Of a stretch of 7,079 bases of DNA, positions 1 through 5,369 are shown piece by piece. How positions within the stretch are numbered: the first letter of the stretch is position 1; each line of letters begins with the position of its first letter. The position numbers were made by a program, and so were the translations under genes. Source of the DNA: Candidatus Omnitrophota bacterium. Its GTDB lineage: Bacteria; Omnitrophota; Gorgyraeia; Gygaellales; Profunditerraquicolaceae. The notes under the pieces are model-generated. The model saw only the letters and a list, made by a program, of their open reading frames with translations, ran no database searches and had not been told where the DNA came from. Location of the stretch: positions 1 through 7,079 of the forward strand of contig JAQUMS010000055.1 of assembly GCA_028717985.1 (NCBI GenBank), written 5' to 3'.

Positions 1-233
1 GGAAGGCTACCACGAAAGACGAAGACGTTTTCGAGGGGCGTGATCGCGCAACGGGCAAACTCAAGTGGACCGGCACCCGTGTTGATCTTATCTTTGGTTC
101 CAATTCTCAGCTTCGGGCTTTGGCGGAAGTATACGGAAGTGTTGATTCGCAGGAGAAATTTTTACACGATTTCGTTGCAGCGTGGAATAAAGTAATGAAC
201 CTTGATCGTTTTGACCATAAGACAAGGTTTTGA
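1..233 (+). CDS. katG: Catalase-peroxidase KatG, C-terminal fragment (5' end outside window)
   Basis: The open frame begins at base 3 and ends at TGA 231-233, giving about 76 residues of the C-terminus. It contains the block TGKLKWTGTRVDLIFGSNS followed by QLRALAEVYGS, then a helix FLHDFVAAWNKVMNLDRFD. This is the very conserved end of the C-terminal peroxidase-like domain of KatG. The full family protein is a heme enzyme of roughly 720-740 residues that disproportionates hydrogen peroxide and also has peroxidase activity, normally in the cytoplasm. The heme-binding and catalytic residues lie in the N-terminal domain and cannot be seen here. A short basic tail (HKTRF) follows the conserved block. 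A GDT1-type metal transporter starts 48 nt downstream. The family assignment is firm; whether the gene is complete upstream is unknown. Confidence 0.95.
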   Translation, partial: KATTKDEDVFEGRDRATGKLKWTGTRVDLIFGSNSQLRALAEVYGSVDSQEKFLHDFVAAWNKVMNLDRFDHKTRF

Positions 234-240
234 ATTTATT

Positions 241-270
241 CGCGATGAGTAACATTCGTGGGCTTTTTTT
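241..270 (+). terminator. Possible weak factor-independent terminator after katG
   Basis: An imperfect stem pairs CGCGATG (241-247) with CAT and CGTG (253-255 and 257-260), with one bulged T, one G-U pair and a 5-nt loop. GGC and seven T residues (264-270) follow. The T run abuts the AGGAGAG Shine-Dalgarno of the next gene. The stem is weak, so partial read-through from katG is plausible. Confidence 0.4.
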
Positions 271-277
271 AGGAGAG
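271..277 (+). promoter_or_regulatory. Shine-Dalgarno of the GDT1-family gene
   Basis: AGGAGAG lies 4 nt before ATG 282 and fixes that start. It begins directly after the T run of the putative terminator, so a transcript starting after that terminator would have almost no leader. Confidence 0.8.
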
Positions 278-281
278 CTTT

Positions 282-947
282 ATGCCTGCTTTTTTAGCAT
301 CGTTTATCTTTGTGGTCCTCGCGGAAATGGGGGATAAGACCCAGCTTTTGGCAATGGCGTTTGCCGCGAAGTACAGCGCGTATAAAGTCTTGATCGCGGT
401 ATTCCTGGCAACGGTTATAAATCACGCTCTCGCGGTTTTCGTGGGGCATTGCCTTTCGGTGATTATTCCTTTTGATATTATTTCTTTTATCGCCGCTTTA
501 TCGTTTATATTTTTTGGCTTGTGGACTATCAGGGGAGATAAACTTGAAGGGGAGGACAAGAAAGGAAGCCGTTACGGCCCTATTATTACGGTCGGCATCG
601 CGTTTTTTCTTGCCGAGATGGGGGATAAGACCCAGCTTGCCACTATAAGCCTGGCGGTAGAGTATCAGAATATGGCGATGGTTCTTATGGGCACGACTCT
701 GGGGATGATAGTTGCTGATGCTATAGGCATAGGCGCGGGGATCGTTTTGCGGAAGCACATTCCTGAACAGAAAATCAAATGGATCTCCGCGGGTATATTT
801 ATTGTATTCGGGTTTTCAGGGATATTTAGAATTTTATCTTCGCGCGTCAGTTTTGTGTATACCGGCCTTGTTTTATTCTTAATTGGAGTGTCTACAGCTT
901 GTGCTGTTTATCGTCTGGCTCAATTAAATAAAAAAGCGGATACATAG
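282..947 (+). CDS. GDT1/TMEM165 (UPF0016) family cation transporter, probably Mn2+
   Basis: This is a 221-residue, almost entirely hydrophobic protein. It is built as an inverted pseudo-repeat with the family hallmark E-x-G-D-K-T/S twice: E15-M-G-D-K-T20 and E112-M-G-D-K-T117, each at a helix start followed by QL. About six to seven membrane helices can be read (roughly 5-25, 36-60, 66-83, 99-123, 131-155, 165-184, 190-210), with a charged cytoplasmic-type loop at 84-98. The acidic motifs of the two halves form the cation site in this family. Characterised bacterial and cyanobacterial members export Mn2+, and eukaryotic members handle Mn2+ and Ca2+. The length is typical for bacterial two-repeat members. 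The start is supported by AGGAGAG. Position between katG and a VIT1-like gene fits a role in Mn/Fe balance during peroxide stress, which is inference. No yybP-ykoY-type leader fits in the 48-nt gap. Confidence 0.92.
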   Translation: MPAFLASFIFVVLAEMGDKTQLLAMAFAAKYSAYKVLIAVFLATVINHALAVFVGHCLSVIIPFDIISFIAALSFIFFGLWTIRGDKLEGEDKKGSRYGPIITVGIAFFLAEMGDKTQLATISLAVEYQNMAMVLMGTTLGMIVADAIGIGAGIVLRKHIPEQKIKWISAGIFIVFGFSGIFRILSSRVSFVYTGLVLFLIGVSTACAVYRLAQLNKKADT

Positions 948-964
948 CGTAAAAATTTTCAATT

Positions 965-998
965 CTATTGTAAATAATATCCTTTTACGATACAATAG
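965..998 (+). promoter_or_regulatory. Promoter of the VIT1-like gene, overlapped by an 8-bp inverted repeat
   Basis: TTGTAA (968-973) and TACAAT (991-996) are separated by 17 nt, a good -35/-10 pair. The perfect inverted repeat CTATTGTA (965-972) / TACAATAG (991-998) lies across the same elements. A dimeric regulator could use it as an operator, or the symmetry may only reflect the promoter hexamers. Transcription would start near 1003, almost at the start codon. Confidence 0.5.
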
Positions 999-1496
999 GT
1001 GCCTATGATAAACAAAATTAAAAATAACTGCCGTCCTTCACAAACCTCATTTAGTTTTGGGGCTACGTCCGCTATTATCACTATTCTGGGGCTTATTACC
1101 GGTCTGGACACGCTCAAACAGTCTAAATTAAGTATTATCGCGGGTATATTGGTTATCGCGTTGGCGGATAATATTTCTGATTCTTTGGGGATTCATATGT
1201 ATCAGGAATCGGAATGCCTTAATAGCAGGGAAGTGTGGTTTTCAACATGCACTAATTTTTTAATCCGTCTTCTTGTGTCGTTGACTTTTGTCCTTATTGT
1301 TTCTTTTCTGCCGATTCCTCTTGCGATGCTTTGTTCAGTAACGTGGGGTCTGGCATTGCTTGCCGGTATGAGTTATACTATCGCCCGGATCAGGCGCGTT
1401 AATCCCTGGCAGTCAATATTTGAGCATATCAGTATCGCGGTTATCGTTATCATAGCCAGCTATTTTGTCGGCAGGTGGATAATACACAGTTTTTAA
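999..1496 (+). CDS. Short VIT1/CCC1-like membrane protein (putative Fe/Mn transporter)
   Basis: The frame is open from GTG 999, giving 165 residues. ATG 1005 is the likelier start (163 residues) because AGGTG (997-1001) sits just before it. Five hydrophobic segments are visible (about 19-37, 43-65, 84-108, 108-129, 141-162). The first two, with FGATSAIITILGLITGLD and IAGILVIALADNISDSLG followed by HMYQESE, match the layout of the VIT1/CCC1 (former DUF125) family: a glycine-rich first helix ending near an Asp, a second helix, then an acidic stretch. The C-terminal GRWI is also family-like. Those proteins move Fe2+ or Mn2+ out of the cytosol. This one is short: only about ten residues separate helices two and three, so the Glu-rich metal-binding domain of full-length plant-type VIT1 is absent. 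The family call is moderately sure; the substrate is inference from family and neighbours. Confidence 0.62.
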   Translation: MPMINKIKNNCRPSQTSFSFGATSAIITILGLITGLDTLKQSKLSIIAGILVIALADNISDSLGIHMYQESECLNSREVWFSTCTNFLIRLLVSLTFVLIVSFLPIPLAMLCSVTWGLALLAGMSYTIARIRRVNPWQSIFEHISIAVIVIIASYFVGRWIIHSF

Positions 1497-1546
1497 TTCC
1501 CGGGATAAGGGGTAAGGTTTAAAAAACGTTGGGGAATTAAATTTTT
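1493..1546 (+). terminator. Possible terminator of the VIT1-like gene, overlapping the next promoter
   Basis: TTAATTCCC (1493-1501) pairs perfectly with GGGAATTAA (1532-1540) around a 30-nt loop, and A plus five T residues (1542-1546) follow. The stop codon TAA lies in the left arm. The right arm and T run are also part of the promoter region of the following gene. The large loop makes this a weaker candidate than the terminator at 3416-3451. Confidence 0.35.
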
Positions 1547-1556
1547 ATGATATAAT
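1529..1556 (+). promoter_or_regulatory. Extended -10 promoter of the deacetylase gene
   Basis: The -10 TATAAT (1551-1556) is preceded by TG at 1548-1549 (TGATATAAT), an extended -10. TTGGGG (1529-1534) is a poor -35 at 16 nt. The 13-mer TTTATGATATAAT (1544-1556) recurs exactly at 5456-5468 before the glycosidase gene. The predicted start near 1563 gives a leader of about 75 nt. Confidence 0.65.
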
Positions 1557-1559
1557 AAA

Positions 1560-1591
1560 ATTGCCTTTTTAGCGGTTTTTGAAAAGGCAAT
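1560..1591 (+). promoter_or_regulatory. Leader hairpin at the 5' end of the deacetylase mRNA
   Basis: ATTGCCTTTT (1560-1569) pairs perfectly with AAAAGGCAAT (1582-1591) over a 12-nt loop. It lies almost exactly at the predicted transcription start. No T run follows directly, so a terminator is unlikely; a 5' stabilising stem or a regulator-binding site fits better. Bases 1592-1629 are AT-rich with no further structure I can support. Confidence 0.45.
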
Positions 1592-1638
1592 AAATTTTGG
1601 TACCTTTTTAATAACTTTTTTAAAGAAGCGAGGTAAGT

Positions 1639-3387
1639 ATGGGCCAAGCATTAAGTATTTCTTTATCCCGTATGACGACGACCAGAAATATTCTTAGTAT
1701 ATTTTTCTCCTGCGCCGCGGTTATTTTGTTTTCAATAGTGTGCGCGCCTTTTCAGGCTTTCGCGGTTACCTCTCCTGATATCGTGATTACCGAATGGATA
1801 GCTTCACAGCCAACTGTTACTGTTATTGATCAGGCGTCGTTCACGGTAAATACACAAGGCAAGAGTTTAACGCCGGATGAATGGGGGATTTACGCCAATG
1901 TTCATACTAATCTTATTCCGGTCACGCAAAATACGGTTTACACATTAAAAGGCAATATTAATGTGACAGCCGGTTCTCTGGATATTGTTGTTGACGAATA
2001 TGACGGCAACAGCGGGTATGTGAGTTCTCAATGCCTCGCGGTTATTAATGATCAGCGGCCGTTGAGCTATTCCTATAAAGCGCCTGCCGGCGTTGCATAT
2101 ATTTCGGTTTATTTCAACGTGGCTTCGGTGGATTCTACGGTGAATGTTTCTAATGTTATTTTGATGACCGCGGTCCAGCCCAAGTCATATACCGATTTTT
2201 CAAAAGGGCAGTATGAATATTATTATTTGCAGCTGCCGTTTCAATGGAGGCAAAAGAATTTCGCGGTAATATTTAATTTTGACGATGCCTGGACCAGTAT
2301 GTACACCAACGCCGCCCCGGTGCTCAATGAAAAAGGGATCAAGGCGGTGGTTTATGTTATTACCGGAGCTGTCGGACAATCCGGATATATGACCGCGAAC
2401 CAGATAAAGCAATTATACGGAAAAGGCTATGAAATAGGGTCTCATTCGGTTAATCACCTTGATCTGGTGGCGTTAAGGACAAGCAACTATACTTCGTATC
2501 TTACTCAATTGCAGGGTCCGATAACGTATCTTAAAAAAACTATAGGCAAAACGTATCCGAATTATGAGATCTCGGGTTTTGCTATTCCTTTCTTTTCCTA
2601 TAATGATGCGGTCAGAAGGGATGTGACACAGCGGTATAGATACAGCAGGAATGGAAGCTGGAGCTCACGCACGGGAGAATATCCTACGTTTAACGTGTAT
2701 CCGTTTGATCCGTCCGATATCGTGTGCTTGGAATCGTATGATTCAGATATCGGCAGAAATTTAACTGTGCAGGAGATCACTGAAAAGATTGAAGAGGCCC
2801 GCGCTGAAGGACGAGTTATTGTTCTTTTGTTCCATAAAGTGGGACAACAGGGGCAGTCGACCGTTGGCGCGTATGAATATCCGTATCAGGATTTTAAAGA
2901 CGTAGTTTCATATGTTTCTCAAAATGGGATGAAAACAACAACTACGCTGAAACTCCTGAATGAAGTTGCCGCTGAGATCAGTCAGAAAAATATTATCCCG
3001 AAATTCAATACCTGGGGAATAAACAATGCCAATGTTACCGCGGATTCCGTTAAACTTACGCTGAAAGGGGCGGCCGCGGAGTATCTTATTTCCAGTACTG
3101 CGATTCCTGTTACAGGGAAACAATCGTATATTGGACGATTCCAATTTGACCGGGCCGCGGGCGTGGGTGAAGTAGATATTAACATTGATGCCTATGGACC
3201 GTCGGGGAATTACCTGGGTACCAGGACAATCCTGGCTTCCAGCAAGACGGTGTTTAATTACTATCCTTTTTATTATCAGGCTCCTGACGGCGCCTCTGCG
3301 ATTAAAATCTATCTTTTGTCTACGGCAAACAGCACGTATACTGCAGTTTTAAAAGAATTTTATATGTGGCCGGTGACGTTGGAATAA
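1639..3387 (+). CDS. Secreted polysaccharide deacetylase (NodB/CE4 domain) with two flanking beta modules
   Basis: This is a 582-residue protein starting at ATG 1639 behind GAGGT (1630-1634). A signal peptide is clear: a basic N-region to R16, a hydrophobic core at about 18-34 and a likely cleavage after AFA-42. Residues ~45-180 form a beta-rich module. The NodB-type domain covers ~205-445, with motif FNFDDAW (D215, D216), the HSxxH metal motif at H269 and H273, and LLFHK with H399. Residues ~450-582 form a second beta-rich module resembling the first (for example YKAPAGVAYISVYF and YQAPDGASAIKIYLL). CE4 enzymes remove N- or O-acetyl groups from polysaccharides such as peptidoglycan, chitin-like or exopolysaccharide chains. 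Here the usual Arg of the third motif (RxPY/F) is replaced: the sequence reads FAIPFF with A315. The metal site is intact, so activity is likely, but the substrate cannot be told. The gene is transcribed alone, between its own promoter and terminator. Confidence 0.9.
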   Translation: MGQALSISLSRMTTTRNILSIFFSCAAVILFSIVCAPFQAFAVTSPDIVITEWIASQPTVTVIDQASFTVNTQGKSLTPDEWGIYANVHTNLIPVTQNTVYTLKGNINVTAGSLDIVVDEYDGNSGYVSSQCLAVINDQRPLSYSYKAPAGVAYISVYFNVASVDSTVNVSNVILMTAVQPKSYTDFSKGQYEYYYLQLPFQWRQKNFAVIFNFDDAWTSMYTNAAPVLNEKGIKAVVYVITGAVGQSGYMTANQIKQLYGKGYEIGSHSVNHLDLVALRTSNYTSYLTQLQGPITYLKKTIGKTYPNYEISGFAIPFFSYNDAVRRDVTQRYRYSRNGSWSSRTGEYPTFNVYPFDPSDIVCLESYDSDIGRNLTVQEITEKIEEARAEGRVIVLLFHKVGQQGQSTVGAYEYPYQDFKDVVSYVSQNGMKTTTTLKLLNEVAAEISQKNIIPKFNTWGINNANVTADSVKLTLKGAAAEYLISSTAIPVTGKQSYIGRFQFDRAAGVGEVDINIDAYGPSGNYLGTRTILASSKTVFNYYPFYYQAPDGASAIKIYLLSTANSTYTAVLKEFYMWPVTLE

Positions 3388-3415
3388 AAGCGTTTTTTTA
3401 ATCAGGGAAGTTTCG

Positions 3416-3451
3416 AAAAGGCTCAGCATTTTATACGCTGGGCCTTTTTTT
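3416..3451 (+). terminator. Strong factor-independent terminator after the deacetylase gene
   Basis: AAAAGGCTCAGC (3416-3427) pairs with GCTGGGCCTTTT (3437-3448) over 12 bp with a single G-U pair and a 9-nt loop. A run of seven T residues (3445-3451) follows the GC-rich stem. It lies 28 nt after the stop codon. Confidence 0.92.
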
Positions 3452-3472
3452 AGGGAAATTTATTGCGTCGTG

Positions 3473-3501
3473 TTGCCTTTCGCATAGAATATAGATATAA
3501 C
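3473..3501 (+). promoter_or_regulatory. Probable promoter of the tatD-like / tcdA / ykgJ-like unit
   Basis: TTGCCT (3473-3478) and TATAAC (3496-3501) are 17 nt apart. Transcription would start near 3508, immediately before the palindrome at 3509-3525. The position directly after a strong terminator supports a new transcription unit here. Confidence 0.55.
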
Positions 3502-3508
3502 CGTTTGT

Positions 3509-3525
3509 CCCACTCCGGGAGTGGG
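3509..3525 (+). repeat. Palindrome at the mRNA 5' end, abutting the Shine-Dalgarno of the TatD-like gene
   Basis: CCCACTCC (3509-3516) pairs perfectly with GGAGTGGG (3518-3525) around a single base; physically a loop of three or more opens a pair or two. Its 15-nt core at 3510-3524 is a variant of the palindromic core found twice at 5378-5424. The Shine-Dalgarno GGAGGTG follows at 3526-3532, 4 nt before the TTG start. The left arm CCACTCC can also pair partly with GGAGGTGG-like sequence, so masking of the ribosome site is possible. Confidence 0.6.
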
Positions 3526-3536
3526 GGAGGTGAAAA

Positions 3537-4298
3537 TTGCTGCAGGACGCGCATATTCATATTCAGGATGCCGGCGATGAACGTTTGACCGGCGCTTTTA
3601 TTGCGGAAGCTGAGCAAAAAGGGATTTCCCGTTTTTTCTGTAATTCTTCTTTGCTTGTTGATTGGCAGAGGGTGGCGGAATTATCGCGGAGATATTCGTG
3701 CGTGGTTCCTTTTTTTGGCGTGCATCCCTGGGAGGCTGAGAAGATTATTCCGGGATGGGAAGAGTCTTTGCTTCGGGCCTGCGCGGTTCCTGCATCGGGA
3801 ATAGGGGAAATAGGCCTGGATAAATCAAGGAAAGATATTGACTTTGAAAAACAAAAAGATGTTTTTTCACGGCAGGTTGATATTGCCTGTTCTCTTCGCC
3901 GGCCATTTTCCGTGCATTGCGTGCGGGCGTGGGATGTTTTGATAGATATTCTGCGGGGAAAAGATTTGACGCGGAGCCGTTTCATGATACACGCTTTTTC
4001 AGGTACCGGGAGTGATTTAAGGGCTTTGCTTGATTTAGGGGCGTTTATTTCATTCCGGACGTTAAAAAGCGCTACTGTTGATAAATTGGCTTTATTGAAG
4101 TTGATTCCTTTGGACAGGCTTTTTCTTGAGACGGATTTCCCGGATATGGCCGGTATTCAAAAAGGGATTACGCCTTCGAGCGAATATTATGTGCAGTATC
4201 TCCACGGTTTGTATTCTGAGGCTGCGGTTGTTAGAGGTGAACCTGAAAATACGTTCATGAAAGGTTTATGGGATAATGGAACAGTTTTTATGCGTTGA
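3537..4298 (+). CDS. TatD-family metal-dependent hydrolase
   Basis: This is a 253-residue protein with a TTG start. The start is supported by GGAGGTG at 3526-3532 and by the N-terminus MLQDAHIHI, which matches where TatD proteins begin. The metal ligands of the amidohydrolase-type TIM barrel are all in place: H6-x-H8, H63 in GVHPW, E91 in GEIGLD, H127 in SVHC, H152 in IHAFSG and D200 in LETDFPD. TatD enzymes are cytoplasmic Mg/Mn-dependent nucleases reported to act on DNA 3' ends and in DNA repair or turnover; some paralogues have other phosphoesterase roles. Length is near normal for the family. The sequence looks divergent between motifs (for example SFRTLKSATVDKL after the H152 strand), so exact orthology to tatD is uncertain and I give no symbol. 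It overlaps the next gene by 23 nt, implying translational coupling. Confidence 0.88.
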   Translation: MLQDAHIHIQDAGDERLTGAFIAEAEQKGISRFFCNSSLLVDWQRVAELSRRYSCVVPFFGVHPWEAEKIIPGWEESLLRACAVPASGIGEIGLDKSRKDIDFEKQKDVFSRQVDIACSLRRPFSVHCVRAWDVLIDILRGKDLTRSRFMIHAFSGTGSDLRALLDLGAFISFRTLKSATVDKLALLKLIPLDRLFLETDFPDMAGIQKGITPSSEYYVQYLHGLYSEAAVVRGEPENTFMKGLWDNGTVFMR

Positions 4299-5013
4299 AC
4301 TTCTTATCGGTAAAGAGAAACTGAAAAAGTTGAGGGAGAGCTCAGTTACTGTTATAGGTTTGGGCGCTGTGGGAAGTTACGCGGTTGAAGCGCTTGCCCG
4401 CGCCGGTGTCGGGTCTTTGCGGCTGGTTGATTTCGATACCCTGAAACCCACGAATTTAAACCGCCATCTGGCGGCGTTACATTCAACACTGGGAAAATTC
4501 AAGGCAGATGTTCTTAAGGAACGGGTTCTTGATATTAATCCTCTGTGCCGTGTTGAAGCCCTGGACATATTCGCGGATAAAGAATCTCTTGCTGAAATTT
4601 TTAGCAATAAACCGGATCTTGTTATTGATGCGATCGATTCTTTGAATCCGAAAGTCCAGGTTTTGTCGGAATGCAGTAAGCTGGGTATTCCGATTGTTTC
4701 TTCCATGGGCGCGGCATTGAGAGTTAATCCGTTTTCAGTTAAAGCCGGCGATATCTTTGAAACGAAAGGTTGTCCATTGGCGCAAAGGATCCGTAAAAGG
4801 CTTCGTAAAGAGGGAGTCGGAAAAGGGATCGTGTGTGTATATTCGGATGAGAGTTGTAAACATGCCCGCCTCAAAGTCGATGTGCCGGGGGAATCATATT
4901 TTGAACGCGGCCGCGCGCGGGGAAAACTGGGGAGTCTGCCTACTGTGACCGGGATCTTCGGGTTGTCTGTAGCGCATTGCGCGATAGAATATTTGTGCGG
5001 AGGATTTCATTAG
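4276..5013 (+). CDS. tcdA: tRNA threonylcarbamoyladenosine dehydratase, TcdA/CsdL type (ThiF/E1-like)
   Basis: This is a 245-residue cytoplasmic protein. TcdA uses ATP to convert t6A37 of ANN-reading tRNAs to its cyclic form ct6A. Visible features are the N-terminal VELLIG before the fold, the nucleotide-binding GLGAVG at 28-33, VDFD at 51-54, the N-x-N-R segment (N60-N62-R63), K76-x-D78, IDAIDS (D118, D121), SSMGA at 142-146, the TcdA-type block TKGCPLAQRIRKRLRK around C166, VYSDE at 188-192, and the C-terminal GSLPTVTGIFGL. The TKxCPLA and VYSDE blocks separate TcdA from MoeB/ThiF relatives. It also lacks the paired CxxC zinc cysteines usual in MoeB. Length is slightly under the E. coli protein. 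The start ATG 4276 lies inside the upstream gene, with only a weak AAGG (4261-4264), so translation probably depends on coupling. Confidence 0.9.
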   Translation: MEQFLCVELLIGKEKLKKLRESSVTVIGLGAVGSYAVEALARAGVGSLRLVDFDTLKPTNLNRHLAALHSTLGKFKADVLKERVLDINPLCRVEALDIFADKESLAEIFSNKPDLVIDAIDSLNPKVQVLSECSKLGIPIVSSMGAALRVNPFSVKAGDIFETKGCPLAQRIRKRLRKEGVGKGIVCVYSDESCKHARLKVDVPGESYFERGRARGKLGSLPTVTGIFGLSVAHCAIEYLCGGFH

Positions 5014-5076
5014 CTTTTAGATCTTAGGAAAATCAAAGAGCTAAGACCCAAGAGCTAAGAGCTAAAAGCTAAAAGG
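5011..5076 (+). repeat. Short-period AGCTAAGA/AGCTAAAA repeat with long inverted arms
   Basis: Octamer-like units (AGCTAAGA, AGCTAAAA) recur between 5038 and 5074. The left end TAGCTTTTAG (5011-5020) is the exact reverse complement of CTAAAAGCTA (5062-5071). Allowing one mismatch, the arms extend to 17 bp (5011-5027 with 5055-5071) over a 27-nt loop. The hairpin fills most of the 73-nt gap before the cysteine-cluster gene and starts in the tcdA stop codon. No T run follows, so it is a repeat or mRNA structure rather than a clear terminator. Confidence 0.7.
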
Positions 5077-5086
5077 CTATTTTCTT

Positions 5087-5359
5087 ATGGACGAAAAACT
5101 GTATCAGGAAAAGCTAAAGAAACAACAAGAAAGGCACGAATCTTTATGCCGCCGCTGTGGGGCGTGCTGCGGTGTTCTTGACGGTGATCCGTGTGTCAAC
5201 CTTCAAAAGAACGCCGATAATACATATTTTTGCCGGATATATGAAACACGATTGGGGAAACAAAAAACAGTATCGGGTAAGGAATTTACCTGTGTTTTAA
5301 TACGGGAAAATTGCAACAATTTCGGGGCGGTTTATCCGGGATGTCCTTATAGTTCTTAG
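5087..5359 (+). CDS. Small YkgJ-like cysteine-cluster protein (CxxCxxCC)
   Basis: This 90-residue protein has nine cysteines. After a charged N-terminal helix (1-19) comes C21-RR-C24-GA-C27-C28, the CxxCGxCC signature of the UPF0153/YkgJ family. It is followed by DPC36, YFC49RIYETRLGK, TC69, C76 and a terminal PGC86PY. The family is proposed to bind Zn2+ or an iron-sulfur cluster, but its biochemical role is not established, so no function is assigned. It is compact but has the whole motif series, so it does not look truncated. The start ATG 5087 has only AAAAGG (5071-5076) as a Shine-Dalgarno at ten bases' distance. It is probably co-transcribed with tcdA, separated by the repeat hairpin at 5011-5076. 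The large inverted repeat begins 11 nt after the stop. Confidence 0.82.
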   Translation: MDEKLYQEKLKKQQERHESLCRRCGACCGVLDGDPCVNLQKNADNTYFCRIYETRLGKQKTVSGKEFTCVLIRENCNNFGAVYPGCPYSS

Positions 5360-5369
5360 CTCAAGCATG

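Noticed and set aside
234..281. Mn-responsive yybP-ykoY riboswitch before the GDT1-type gene
   Set aside because: The gap is only 48 nt and lacks the conserved loops of that class, although the gene family is a frequent target.
3563..3985. Long open frame on the - strand (140 codons)
   Set aside because: It lies wholly inside the TatD-like gene, whose motifs are intact on the + strand. The - strand translation shows no recognisable domain and has the low-complexity Ser/Arg look of a shadow frame.
4377..4874. 165-codon open frame on the - strand
   Set aside because: It is antisense to the conserved tcdA coding region and is rich in Ser, Arg and Thr with no domain or ribosome site.
5038..5074. 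Terminator after tcdA
   Set aside because: The hairpin is AT-rich with no following T run, and the next gene follows within 16 nt, so read-through is more likely.
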